NCBI RefSeq assembly: GCF_003254395.2
Contig: NC_037649.1
Span: 1,401,001 to 1,465,000, forward strand
Direction: 5' to 3'
DNA length: 64,000 nucleotides
From: Apis mellifera
Taxonomy: Eukaryota; Arthropoda; Insecta; Hymenoptera; Apidae
Numbering within the stretch: position 1 is the stretch's first letter; each line of letters begins with the position of its first letter. Positions 26,550 to 40,650 of the stretch are shown one piece after another. A program made the position numbers and the translations under genes. Below the pieces are notes generated by a model. The model did no database searches and was not told the DNA's origin. It worked only from the letters and a program-made list of their open reading frames with translations.

Positions 26550-27115
26550 CTTCCGCGAGGCATCGTATGTATAGCGTCAGAATCATATGACACGGACATA
26601 ATTTCTATCCAATCCTAAAATATCCACGCTCAAAATAATTTCAAACCACAATACCCGAGTCTCGAATAAAATAAAAATAAAAAAAACTCTGTATTCTGAA
26701 TCGTATTTTTTTTTTCATGACACGAAAGATAATCAAGGATTCTATATAATCCAGAATTGGTCAAATATATATGCTGTACAATGAATACAATGTTTAAAAT
26801 GATTTCAAATCATGATCATACACAAATTCTCAGAAATAAAAAATAAAAATAAGACACGGTTATATATTTCGAATCGTTCGTTCGATGACGACACAAAAGA
26901 CAATTCAGAATCCTACTTTATCCAGAATTGACCAGTCACGTATGCTACGTTCAAAATAAATCTAAATCATATATTATACGAATTCTAAAAGAAAAATAAG
27001 AAGCACGGTGATATATATTTCGAATCGAATTTATTCGATTTTTCCCAGTGACAACACGAAAGACAGTCCAGGATCCTATGCGATCAAGGATTGACCAATC
27101 ACGTACGATGCTGCT
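26550..27115. repeat. Diverged tandem repeat of about 165 bp next to a possible first exon
   Basis: Landmarks gacacgaaaga (26719), gacacaaaaga (26890) and acacgaaagac (about 27053) are each followed by related blocks (aggattctat, atccagaattg, tcacgtatgct). The spacings are 171 and 163, with a weaker copy before 26719. The array abuts the island at 27120-27430. Confidence 0.75.
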
Positions 27116-27155
27116 TGGATGCTATTCGTGCTTGGTTAACAGCGTGTTCTCTTAC

Positions 27156-27430
27156 CTGATTAGAGAATCTAGAGTAATGAAGCAGTTTGTCGAATACGGT
27201 TCCAGAGTTGTCCGTCGATCAGTGTGTCTCACGAGAAACTAGCCCGTTTAAAGACCTGGAAGTCCTTCCTCGGCAAGATACGTCCGTCCCTCGTCCCACG
27301 TCGGTCCGTTTGTCCTGATGTGCACTGCTCCTGCGCCTCGACGCCCGACGAGACAACCCAACCTAACCTATCCAGCTCACTCGATAACCCACCCAGTCGG
27401 TCGAGCTTTTACGAAACAATCTATCGATAA
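27156..27430 (-). promoter_or_regulatory. Candidate non-coding first exon and promoter of a tau transcript
   Basis: A G+C-richer island that, on the minus strand, ends in a strong donor, CTAATCAG|gtaagaga at 27156/27155. There is no long minus-strand open frame, so it would be 5' UTR. It lies between the 59 kb exon and the 11.7 kb exon on the same strand, and it could feed transcripts that begin translation at ATG 11679. The evidence is composition plus the donor. Transcription has not been shown. Confidence 0.35.
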
Positions 27431-30400
27431 ATTATGTACCACTGGACTCTTTTTTTCCTTCTTTCACACACGCGATAGTTAGTGATAGTTGTTTCTTTCT
27501 TGTGCTTTCCGTCAGAAGGAATTTTAGAAGAAATGATTGGTGGAATTTGTCGGTCGATGGTTAAAGATGAATTAGAATTGGATATCTTTTATTTGAAAAG
27601 GAATATTCAAAATAGATTTGTTTGAAATAAAGGTTATGTGAATTTTAAAATTTTAAATTTGAGAATAAATTTGAATGTTTTTAGATTTTTAAAATTTTAA
27701 TTATTTTATAAAAAGTATTTTATATGGAAAATAAATAGAAATATTTATATACAATTAAATGATTTATTTAATATATCATGAAATGAATTATTTGTTGTTT
27801 TGATAAAAATAAATAGCATTAAATGTTATTGTATTGCTTTTGATTATTACATTTATAATTTTTCTATTAAAAAATACTTAAAATTAATTTCTTAAATAAT
27901 TAATTTTTCGATTTGATATTAATTAACCAAATAAGAAATATAATGTCAATTAATATATATTATTTGTCAAATAATGAATAACATTATTCATAATAATTCG
28001 AAATAATAATTATTTTTAAATTTGTTAATTTGTAGTAAATTTCGCTCAAATTTGTTTTTAGAAATGAATTATTTTCAAATAATTTATCTTTCAAATGATT
28101 ATTTCAAATAATAACGAAAAAATAAAAAATACCGAAACAATAAAGTTTTTCGCATTGAAAAACAAATGATGTTTTCAAATGATTCATTTTTCAAATTATT
28201 GATTATTTCATATAATAGGAAATAAAAGATAAGGAATAATAGCTTCTCGTACATAAGAAATACAGATTTTCGTCTGAGATTAAAAAGTGCATTAGTCGAA
28301 AAGTATGAAAAGTAATATACTTTGTCATAAATAAAGGAAAAAATGACTTTTAGAATAGAATAGAAATTCCACAATGGAAAAATTTCTTTACATTCATGAT
28401 GAATAAAAATAAAATAGTATAATAGATAAAAAATGAAATAAAAATTTTATTCAAACTGTTGTCCAATTAAGAATTTATTTTCATTGACCAATCGTGATAT
28501 AGTATTAGTAATCCTGATAAAATATTGAAATTTATTTTGTACGATAATTAAATAAAAAGTAAGTAATAAAAATGTGAGTAATAAAGTGAACGAGGAAAAA
28601 GTTTTTCTTGCGATAAGCAGTTATGTAATCGGAGATTTGAGAGTGTACACTTGACGAACACGAAAGTGAATTGAAAAGTTGAGATTTTTGGGGTGGAAAA
28701 TTGTTCATGGAATTTAATTTGAGTTTAGTGATAACTTAGTGAAACTTTGATAATCTAGCAAAGTTTTATTTTAAACGAAATCTTGAATTTATTATTATCA
28801 ACTAAGTTTTTGTTTACATACTTTATAAATTTTTTTTTTTAAAATAAATATCTAATGAAGAATGCAGTTCAAACAGTAATGAGAAACCAATTATGATAAG
28901 ATTATGATAAAACTATTTTTATGTATTTTTTTTTCTCCTTTATATTTAATAATTACAAATTGAAAATATATTTTAAATTATTTTATATTCCACAACAGTT
29001 AATATTGAAATATAAAGAATAATATTCTATACAATTATATCAACTTATATAAATATTATACAACATTTTGAATAAATTTCTACATAAATATTTCTTCAAA
29101 TGCATAAAATAGTAATAGTAAAATAGTAAAGTCTGCCTCATCATACAGTACTAGTTATATAAATGTTCTGTTGTGTGAATGTTTTATATGTAAACATATA
29201 CATATAAAATTCTTTTTCTTTTTTCTATTTAAAATGAATCCTGTTTACAATGATTCAATATTAAATTCAAGTATATACTATACTTAATATATTATTAAGA
29301 CAGAAATAAATCATAATATAATTAAAAAACTTGAATAAAAGGACAAATTCAAGATATATATGATTTTGAAAAAAGAACTTAGATGATTTAAGATTTAAAG
29401 AGAATGAAATATTGAAATGCTGATTGTTTCTTATTCTATTACATGAAAATGTTTAATTATGTGAATACTTTTGTCCTTCAATTAATTCACACAATTATTA
29501 TATTAAATTTCAATCTAATATTTTTCTATTTTCCTTCTATTATATATTTATGTATTTTTATATTTATATTTCTACATTTTTACTTCAGTTTTATTTCAAT
29601 AATATTAAACTTAATATCAACTTCCTTATGATTTGTTATGTTTCTATGTTCATTTAATGATACATCTCCTCAAATCTTTTTTAATTCTTTTACGTATCTG
29701 TTCGACGATATTTCACGAGTTCGGGAAGGAAACAGAAAATAGTTAAACACGTCGTTCGCTTTCATTCTAATTACCGTAACTTTTCTCGTTCGTTATGGGC
29801 AAATATACATTTATCTTGTAAGCACGAAAGGGTCGAATGGCCTGTAGCGCGAATAAAGCATGGCGCACCCTTTTCTAGCCGGCCACTTTAATTCCGGTGT
29901 TATTACCTTGATGCGATAGCATCCTAGTTAGCTATATTTCAAACTTCCTAGTAAATTTTTGATAGAATTCTCTTCTTAAAGAATTTGTCTCTAGAGTTTG
30001 ATATCTGTGTATAAATATTTTATGCATATAGGATAAACCATTTCAAGGATTCATTTAATGATCATTTGAAAATTTATAAAAAATTTAAAGATTTTTTTTT
30101 TAATTTTTATATTAAGATTCATAAAGAATTGATTATAATGTTTTTTATACAATATGATTTGTAATGAATTACATAAAATATTATAAATTTAATATTAGTT
30201 CCTTTGTGTTTCCATTAAGAACATTTAATTTAATTTCATAAATATTTCTAGTATAATTTTGATTTCCATGTTTCATATATAATAATAAAAATGTATAGAC
30301 ATCAGATTTTTAAATATTCAAAAAAAAGTGAAAAAGATGTAAAATTTTATGTCATAAGTCCAAGATGAATTTATTTTTTATTAAAGAGCAAAGCTATTTT

Positions 30401-33400
30401 TTAATCTTTCATTGATGAGTGATTTTTTTTATTATTATTGTTTGTTATCAATTTTTCAGTTCTTTTTCACATCTTTATAAGAAATTTATTCTTCCAAATT
30501 GTATTAATTAATCTGTCGTATGCATATTTATATCAAATGACATTTAAAAATGATATTTCATTAATAATCTGATATTGCAAGAGTAAAAAATTAAAAATTT
30601 TTAGTATTCGATCCACTTGATTTAATAATCTTGATTTATTTTAGAAGTAGAAGTACAAGAATTTTATAATGAACAATTTATAATATAGAATATCGTTAAA
30701 AATATAAAACACAAAGTAGAATTTTTTTATAATGCATGTACGGTAGGATAATAAAATTTTTATCACCGTGTCCATAATTCGCTTAATAATATGTTATCTA
30801 GTCATTGATAAATATCGCTCAGTCGGAGTCACGAGACTAATATTTCGAGATCATCATTACACGAAGCTAAAACCTTGGCAACTCGTATTTCAAAAAAAGG
30901 GAAACAAAATCTTCCAGTTATAGAGATTTCGTCTTACCAAAGTTTCCAAGCCATAAAAATTTTATGGAACATTGGAAAGGGTTGATAGCTTTCCAATTGT
31001 ACGGGGAAATAAAGGAGAGGACCATTCACAAGTATTGATTTTTGTTTTCGACCACTCGATGTTATTATAATTTTATTAGTCGAAACAAAAATATCAAATG
31101 ATTATTGACAGATTGTTCTGTTATAATTATTATAATTAGAATTATATTACTGCTATATAAATTTATAGAAGTCTTTTTGAATTCAATTATTAATATTAGT
31201 TTAGTAATAATATTGTGTATCTAATCTAACCTAACCTAAAAGTGTAATAATTCAATTTATATTTTGATTTACAAAAACTTCAAATAAGAAGAGAATAAAA
31301 CTATAATTTTATAGAAGTTATTCAGTAATATTCAATTTTCTATAAAATATAATATTAGAGACAAAAGTTTGATTTAGAAAGGTAATTTTTAATTTTCAAA
31401 ATTAATAAATAATAATAAAACATCTAAAAATTAAATTGAATATAATAATAAAATTCTTAAAATTCTTAAAATTTTTCACATTAATGCAGAAAGGAATTAA
31501 GACAAATTTAGAGGTTATGTTATAAGAGATTTAAATTATAGAGGTTATAGAGTTCGCCTGTATCTCCATTGATTAATTATCCAGTAGCTGTAAGCCCGTC
31601 ATTGATATACCCCTTGCTTATTTCACGCCTCATCGTCGGTTACATGTTGTTAACTGTATAAAGATCCAGTCAAACTTCTTCAATGAAACAGTTGTTTCAT
31701 TCATTTCTCAATGTGGTATACCCTAATACCGTGTTCCAAGTGGCGATATTATCGACAAATGACGAACTAATGTTTTGAGTCGCGACCCACAGGCGCCACA
31801 TTCTTGTACAGAAATACGAGAAGATCGATGATAAAATAATATTAAAATGTTACATACGTGATCATATTATTTGTAGAAAATATCAAATTTACGATTGTCG
31901 ATTATTTCTGGTTGCTGTAGATTTTGCTTCACTGCATAGCTTCTTTTAATTCGACAATGAGGATTTGATTCTTTTTACCTGAAATAAAATAAACACTTAT
32001 CGTTATTAAATTTGTTGTAAATTGAATTCTGTAAATTAATAAAATATATTAATAAAAATGAAATAATATTTTGTAATTTTTCTATTTATTTGGATTATGT
32101 GTAAATTAATAAACTGTTTTTGCCATTATTAAATCTTTTCTTTCTAATGTTATGTTTTTCTTACATTGATAATGAATTTAATGGCTTAAATTGATTTTTA
32201 TAAATTGAAAAGTTATTCCTGCCATTGTTGAATATTTTTTCCCAATGTAGATATGAATTAAAAGGATGGATCATTAAAATTTTTAAATCTCAAAATTTTT
32301 TGTTATTTTTGTAATTTTAAATTCTTGAAATTCAAGAAAAAAATAATTTGCATAAAAATGAAATTTTTTACAAATCAAACAATTATTAATATAATTATTA
32401 GCTGATTATGAGTTTAAATTTGAAGAATTCTAAAAATTAAAATTCGTCAAAATAGATATTTCCTTAGAGAGAGAAAAAAAGAGAGAAAAAACATTTTAAG
32501 TTTTGAAAATTTTGAAACTTTACAAAATTCGACTTTTGCAAATTTAAAAATCAGATTTTGATCTAATTTTATATCAATATATTATACTCTTTAATAAATG
32601 ATATTAGTGGTTTAAAAATATATACTATTTTAAATTATTTATTAAAAAACGATTAACAATAAAGATTACTAATTTTTATATTTATTTTTATTTGTTCAAT
32701 TTTAATTTATAAATTTGTTTATTAATATTTTCAAAAAATATAATTTTAATTTCAGTATGTAATTATTTTAAATATGTGTTATTATATAATATATAACACA
32801 TAAAAAAAATAAATATTTTTACTGATATGAGAAATTAATATTTAAAATAAAATATTCAAAAAAAAAAAAAAAGAGAATAGTAAATTTAATTTAAGAACAA
32901 CTGCAAACAAATAGCTTACTCACGCGATTATTAAAATATATATATATGTATGTATTAACTCTGACATTTTAAAATTCTGAACACAATTTTCGTCAAAAAT
33001 TGCTTTTGGTGATAAAAAGTTTTAGTATCTTCTTAGTTGTTTTAGCGACATTTTTCTCTATATTTATTTTTCTCTATACTTGATGCAATAACTGTCCCAT
33101 TTTTAGTATCACAAAATTTTATCATATTATTTATAAATAAAACATTTATATTTCATAAAAATTACAATTTATTTAAAAATAACATTCTGTTACTTATTTT
33201 GTATACTTTTAATCGAATTCTAATAATAAGTTATAAATTTTTATAAAAATAATTATTAATTGTTACAAGAAAAACGAATAACGACAATATTTAAATAATA
33301 ACAATTATTGTTTAAATATATAAAATCAAAGAATATTGATTATTCAAAAACTTATTTTTTCACGTTATATAATATCTATAATAATTATCGTTTCATTATT

Positions 33401-36400
33401 TTAAAAAAGAGAATTTTGTTAAATCTTTTAATCTTTGAGTGAAATAATAAAATGAAATAAAATTAAAATTAATTCTTTTTTATAAAATAAATTTCTTCAC
33501 TTAATTATACCATCAGTCGTTACTTGTACGCCAAAATCATAAACAACCTCGTTTATGATAAAATCAATACTAGACTTTCCAACCATCTTGCGGTAAGAAT
33601 ACTCGCTTTCGAAAGTTTGTGTATTTACACTTATGATAACTTTCTCGATTATTTAAAATCAAATGTACCGACGGAGATAACTCAATACCGATTGAGGATT
33701 CATTTTCACAAGATATATTTTTTCTCCGTAGCATTTCTCTGTAAATATTTAATTTTTAACAATTTGATACAAAATTTATCCCCACATATATATATCGATT
33801 CTGAAATACTTTATGATATGAAAATTTTATATTTCTATCATATTTTTTATCATTTCCTCTATTTTTTACCATTTACATAATTAACAAAATCCATTTTCAA
33901 TTTTGAAATATTCTAATAACATATAGTAAATATTGTAGTAATATGATTTTGATATGAAATATAATATACTATACTTACTATAATTAATATAATTATAATT
34001 ATAATAAATATTTATATTTATGAATATGAATATACAAATTTTGAATAGAAATCTATTGTATTCCAAAAAAAAGGAAGAAAAAAAATGTTAAATAATTTTA
34101 TTCCTGAAAATAATTATTTTTATAATTTTAAAAAATTAAAAACTCTTTTTCAACATATTCTATTTTCTTTCTTTATCATCCATTTTTGACGATAAATATG
34201 ATTGTCCAGATTTAATAAAATTACACAAAATTAAAACATCTATCATAAATAATAGAAACATTCAAAAATATATAATTTTAATTATACATATATGCAATTG
34301 TTTGTAGAAAAACAGCATTGCACAGATTTTATAAATGATCATTTTTTATCATTTTATCCATCATAAAAATAATACAAAGCTTGACATTACCTGACATTAA
34401 CTTTAACTTAAGATTGACTAAAGACAGCGAAGAATTTTTTTTTCATAGGGTGTACCGTCCCCCGTAGTCGTCTAGTCGAAGATTACTAATCCACAACGAT
34501 GGAAGCCATGCAAACGCCCCCTTGGAATCGAGCCACGAGCCGGAGTTCTCTCTTATCGTTAAGAATCGATAATTTAACTTATCCTTTCCCTCGTGCGTGC
34601 TCCTTATTGATATTCATTACCAGGTAAGATAAGATACCTTGCAAAAATAATATTCTCGCGTTAGGATTCTCCTTAGTGAGAACGTTCCCTTCATCAAAAG
34701 TGAAAATAAACTAACATGAAAGATTATATTAAATGCAACATGTTCATTACTAATCATTTCAATTTAGTATTCAAATAATCAATAATATTTTGTGATCAAT
34801 GTATAATTCTGTTTTTAGATTAAAAATATTTTGTTTCTTTGATTGTTATTACAAAGAGAAAGTTTCCAATTTTTTTTCTAATCCTATTTTAATTACCTGT
34901 ACTTAATAACACTCGAATTTTTTAAAGCACGAAGATATTTCTAAATAAAGAAACACCAATTGTTTAATAAAATTTCTTCCAATTTCTAAAAATAAATTTG
35001 ACAGCATATAACGAGTATCCAATTGTTCGAGCGTTTTTTACTAATAAAAAGTTCATATTTTAAATTCATATGTAAATATCCAATTTTTATTTCGATTTCT
35101 TTTTTTTTTTTTTTCTAAAAATGAACTTATACCATTCATAATGAACGATCCAATTGTTCGAGTGTCATGTCAATTTACACATGGGCGTTGGTCCTCTTTA
35201 TTTGTAAATGCATCGACAAACGAATAAACGAGCACGAGTCGTGACATTTATGTAACCTTAGGGCTTTACGACTCGTCCCGGATGAACGCCTTCCCAAAAC
35301 ACAATTCATCGGTTCATCAAAGGAGACAATGTGTCATTAGGGTTCCAGGTACCAAGATGAAAGTATGTTCGCGTTTGTCGAACGGAAATGAACGTAGGAA
35401 GTTGTTGATATCATAATACACGTCACAATAAATCAAGGTCGTTGCAAATACGATTAATTAATTCGTCTTGATATAATTTCAACATTCTAGTTGACTTTTA
35501 TTTCTTCCATTCATATATGAAAATAATGCATAAACACAGATAGTATAATTTTGCATAATTTTAGAAAAATATTTTTGTATCTTTAATGTGAAAGAATTAA
35601 ATTAAAATTATTTCATGTGTAAAATATCAGAAATAAAGTAAAATTCTAGCAATTTATGATATAATATATAAAATAGAATAGAATTTAAAAAAATGAAAAA
35701 TTGGAGAATAAAGTAAATGTACATGATTTGTACCATTATTATTCTTTGTCTATGAATAGAAAGAATAAAAAGTTTATGAAAGATAAAATCAAAAATTAGT
35801 AATTATTATTTTATAGTTGAAAGAATACACATAAAATTTTATTTTCCTTTTTACAGAATTTTGATTTTTTTTTTCATTTAAATATAAATTATAGTTTCTA
35901 TTGATTCAATTAAATATTTTGTTGCAAAAGAAAATATTATCATTAAATTAAAAGTTACTACAAAAGATCACATATATTATTACAAGATAGACAGAAAATC
36001 AAATTTTAAGTTTAAAATCTATATTGATTAATTACAATGATTATAATTTAAATTTTCAAAGTTTTATTATTACACTTTTTTATTTAATTACATTTTATAC
36101 AAAATTTATTCATTATACTTCTTTTTTTCCAATAATATTTAAAAATCATGATGCATTGAAAGAATAAAACCTGTTTTCAAAAAATTTTTCACTATTTAAT
36201 TCTTTGCTATGCTTATGGTTTTATATACAGTATAATGAGTTGAACTAATTTTGCTTCTATCATTAGAAAATATTTACATCCATGTTTATACTATAGTGCT
36301 AATCAAAAGCTATATATCATACGATTCAAGTATACTAAATAATAAAAATATTATCTTAAATGTCGATTACTTCATTATTTTTGAATTAAGAGAATAATTA

Positions 36401-39400
36401 TTATCTATTAGCACTCATGAGATAAGATAAGAGAAAAAATTGCGATTAACAAATGCATTACATGTGATTGTTTTAAATTAAAAATGTGTTGTGAAACTGA
36501 GTTAACATCTTTAAAGAATGATGAGATATTGTTAGAAAATTATTTTCTAAAAGAGGTATATATTTTCAGTTGTTAGATATTAATGGATATATTTATTTTT
36601 ATGAAGAAGACTATAATGTATTATAATTTAAAAACTACCAATATTATTGAAAATAAATATCACTCAATAATTCTTAATATTGACTGTAAACAATTTCCAG
36701 AATGAAAAAATTAATTTCATCCACTTTAATATTAAAACTAGCAAAAACTTATTACTTTGGAAATGAGATGGAAATATATTATCATGCAAGTGTATTTTGT
36801 TCAAAATTAATCTTGATTTTTATCATGTTTATAAGATGTTAATATAAAAGAACATCTTTGGAGATATAAATCAAACAAATACAAAAATATCATCAATATT
36901 TGATTTATATATATTAATAAAAGATTCAAGTTTTTCATTAAAAAAAGAAGCAAGATATAGATAAAATAAAAGTACTATTTCCATCTTATTTCATCTAAGT
37001 TAACTACAGTTAACTTCAACTTACAGTTTACAATTCAACAAATAAATCTCAACTTCAAAATACACATATAATAAATCTCATACACTTTTGTGTTTGTTTT
37101 TAAAATGAACTTTTCAAAGATATATTTCACAAATGTATCAAAAAACATCAGTCTTGTATATAATCTTTCCATAATATTAGCATACATTTACAGTTAGAAA
37201 CAATATTAAGGATAAATATGCGCAGTTGCATTTGCTACATAACTGTTCTAATTATGCATAATTAAAAATTCCACACACACACACACATAAAAACGTACAG
37301 CCAATCTAAGAATTAATCAGAGAGAGAGAGAAAAAAAAGTGACACGTCGCCTATTCTCGGATCAGAGGACCGTAGACCCGATATACTTGTTCAAAGTGGT
37401 TGGATTTGACGATCTTACGTGCAAACACGCCCACGCGGATGCGCACGATATCCTCTTCGTCCCTCTTCCGTCTTCTATACCCTCTCTCCATCGCGAAACT
37501 TATCCACATTTAGATACCAAGCCTCGGTCGATTCACGACACTTAAAAGTTATCTTTGCTAATTACGTAGGTAACCTGAATTCCATCGATAGTAGTGCAGT
37601 GCCTTTTGAATTGTATCTTTATCACTTAAATGTCGGTCTGGCGAAGAGTCTATCTGCGGTGTAACGGATGGTCAAATTATTGAGTAAATTTGAAACACAG
37701 TTGGAATAAGTGAACAAACAGTTTACTTAAAAATAATAGAAACGAAATTGATTATTTTTATTTTAGGGAATATATAACGTAGGGAATGTAGATATATCAA
37801 ATGTAATATATTTCTAACATTTATAAGTAATTTAAAAATTTATGTATATGGTATATTTTAATTTTATAATCTAAATTAAAATAATGTATTGCTTCAATAG
37901 TGATTCCAGTCTCTTGAAATTTTATTTAATTTGTGCATTGTTAAATATATTTTAAAAAATGTATAATTTTTCAACAAATTCAAATGATACATATAGAATA
38001 ATTAAATTTTAAATTTCTATACTATGTTTGAAATAATTTCAATTTATGATTGAAACTGAAAAAGAAAAAAAGGAGGACGATATCGAGTTGGGAAATTTCA
38101 AGTTTAATTGCAAGAATGAAGGTTTTGCCTTTTATCCTTTTTGCCAGTGACGCAACCAGTTTTTGGTCGTTGGATGATTTCATGTCTGAGACAACGATTT
38201 GGTCCATTAGCCGTACATCGTACAATTACTAGTAAGACGATATGGCAACAATCAGTTACGCCTCGACATCGAGAACTATGTTTAATGATAATTGAGAGGG
38301 GTGCGCCTATCAATCGTATGAAGTAACTTAAAAAGGATGGGTTACCTTATTAAGATATTAACGATATTGTGTTTTATACTTGTTCTTGTTTTAATTATTT
38401 TATTACCTATTTAATATTACTTTATTTTAGTGTAAAAATTTTTTCAAACTTTGAATATTATTTTTATCTACATTATTTATAAATATATTAACCATTTAGA
38501 TTATTGAAATATTTTCATAAGAAATATTATTTATCTTTATATATTTTAATTTTAATTTTTAATTGGTGTTTAGTTTAGAATAAATTAAAAACTTTTTCTC
38601 CTCATAATTACATAAAAAGTGCACTTTTAATAGCATAAATATGATACTTTATTTTTAAAAGTATATAAAAATATTAAAATAGCATAATATAAATCTTTAA
38701 TATTTTTTAAAAATCCATTGCAAAAAACTATAACTTATTGTATTCCCATAGATATAATAAAATAAGTAATGATAAAAATTTATTATTATAAAGTTTTCTA
38801 TATAAAATAATTAACAATTCTTAAAAACAATTCTTCAAAAAATATTATTCCCCAATTACTATTTCTGAAATATATTACAATCTTCTTGGAGTGTTGTTTT
38901 CAAAAAATTATTACATTAAACATTATTGAACTTAACATTATTAATATTATTGAATAATCTCTTTAAAAAAAAAAACAATGACAAATTAAGGAAAATTATT
39001 CTGATGATTATTAGAGAATTGAGTCTTGAATGTATAAAGTGTATCTCTTTGGCAATATATCCATAATGTAACAGTCATACATACAGTGTTTAATTAATGC
39101 GTGTTGCGCTTGGAAGAAGTATATATATATTCATACTCACATACCAGGATATAGAACATCTGCGTGAACGAATAAATGGAACGTCTGTCCATGCACAAAT
39201 AAACTAATTTTTATTTTATCATCTTTGTATCTCTCCAATTTTAACGTTATTCATAAATATTATCTTCCATAATAAGAATATTTTTAGGATAAAAAGACAA
39301 TTTGGAAATTACATTGTAATTTACAGTTAATAAAATAATTAATGCTAATTAATTTATATATAGTAAACATAATATCATGATCAATATTCAAAAATATAAA

Positions 39401-40319
39401 AATAAATAAATAATAAGGGATAAAAATAATAGTTTAAAAATTTCTTTCTATTGCTTTGATCAAACCTAACCTCAAAATTTATTGTATTCGAGAATATTAT
39501 TGCATCATAATGTTTACAAAAATATAATTTGCTCGACCATTAAATTAATTTACTTTAATACACTTCTTCTCCAACTTACTTCACCGCCTGTACCCGTCGT
39601 CCATTGTTGATTTACAGTTCTTTTACACTTTAGGGACACATGCAAATTTGTGCTTTTTCCCCTTTGTTCGCGTTAGCAGCTGCGCCACTCGTTAGTTGAC
39701 ACTTATTAATACTTTTTACTTTCGCGTTTACCATTCGCTGTGCTCTAGATATATTCTTTACGCATACAGAAAACGTATGACTTAATTTAATCATCGTAAT
39801 GAGATCATAAATGATACGATCGATAATCTCGAATCTTGTTAAAATTAATATCTCACATGATGGGAACAAATTTTATCACTAATAAATAAAAAAAGTCTAA
39901 TAAAAAGTATAAACAAATTTTTTTCCAAAACAACTTCAATAATTCAAGAATAATTTGTTTCCTGAAAAGGATCAAAAGATTAATATTTATCACAAGTGAT
40001 AAATAATTTTTCATTTGAAATGTATTTTAAAAATATATTTAAAAAAAAAAGAATTTAATTTATAATTAATCGAAAGAAGAAAATATCTTAACCTCTTCTA
40101 ACAACGATTATAAGACGTATTTCACTTCACAATATTTTCAAAGCAATGATTGTCAAGTGAAATGATATATTATCGATGCTTCGATTTTTTCTCTTTCTCT
40201 TTTCACCTTAAAAGATTATTCCAACGAAGAATTCTTCGACAGAATAATTACTCGGAACAATTTTAATTTAAATAAAAGCGTTAACTTCTCCTAGAAGAGG
40301 TTAACCATTTAAAGGAAAA
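27431..40319. other. A+T-rich tau intron with scattered islands
   Basis: Mostly simple A+T-rich sequence. G+C-richer islands lie at 29690-29940 (with the hairpin GATGCgataGCATC at 29910-29923), 30780-31060, 31550-31800, 34440-34700, 35150-35430 (inverted ACGAGTCGT/ACGACTCGT arms), 37330-37680 and 38050-38330. A CA microsatellite lies at about 37272-37287. No coding exon could be supported; the 33.5 kb candidate is described among the findings. Confidence 0.5.
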
Positions 40320-40650
40320 CGATTCCATTCTGGCAAAGATTGGATGCTGTGCGACGTCGCGTCGTTTTATTATCGATTCTCCTGTCTGCAACTCGTGCGA
40401 ACCCTCTCTCTTCTACCCTCCCCCCCTTTCACAGCCCCCTTTTAGTCAGCCTTTGTACGCAGTCCCTTCCTGGTTTACGCGAAACGTAGTAAGGGTAAGT
40501 TCGCTCGAACGTGACATAAGTTTGTTCTAGGCTGGAAAGACATATCAATAACCCATTTTCATTAACTCGTTTTCGTTTCGTGCAAATAACAACAAATAAC
40601 CGCTCGGTCGGTATTCCTTTCTCTTTTCGTTATTCCATTTTTAGGTTATG
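40320..40650. promoter_or_regulatory. CpG-containing intronic island
   Basis: A G+C-richer block with a pyrimidine-rich stretch at 40400-40445 and a plus-strand donor-like site CGTAGTAAGG|gtaagt near 40493. It could be an antisense or alternative promoter, or an enhancer. There is no open frame. Confidence 0.3.

Noticed and set aside
31226..31240. CCTAACCTAA as an interstitial telomere
   Set aside because: Only two units, and the register is TAACC-type; too short to be a telomeric array, although similar stubs recur.
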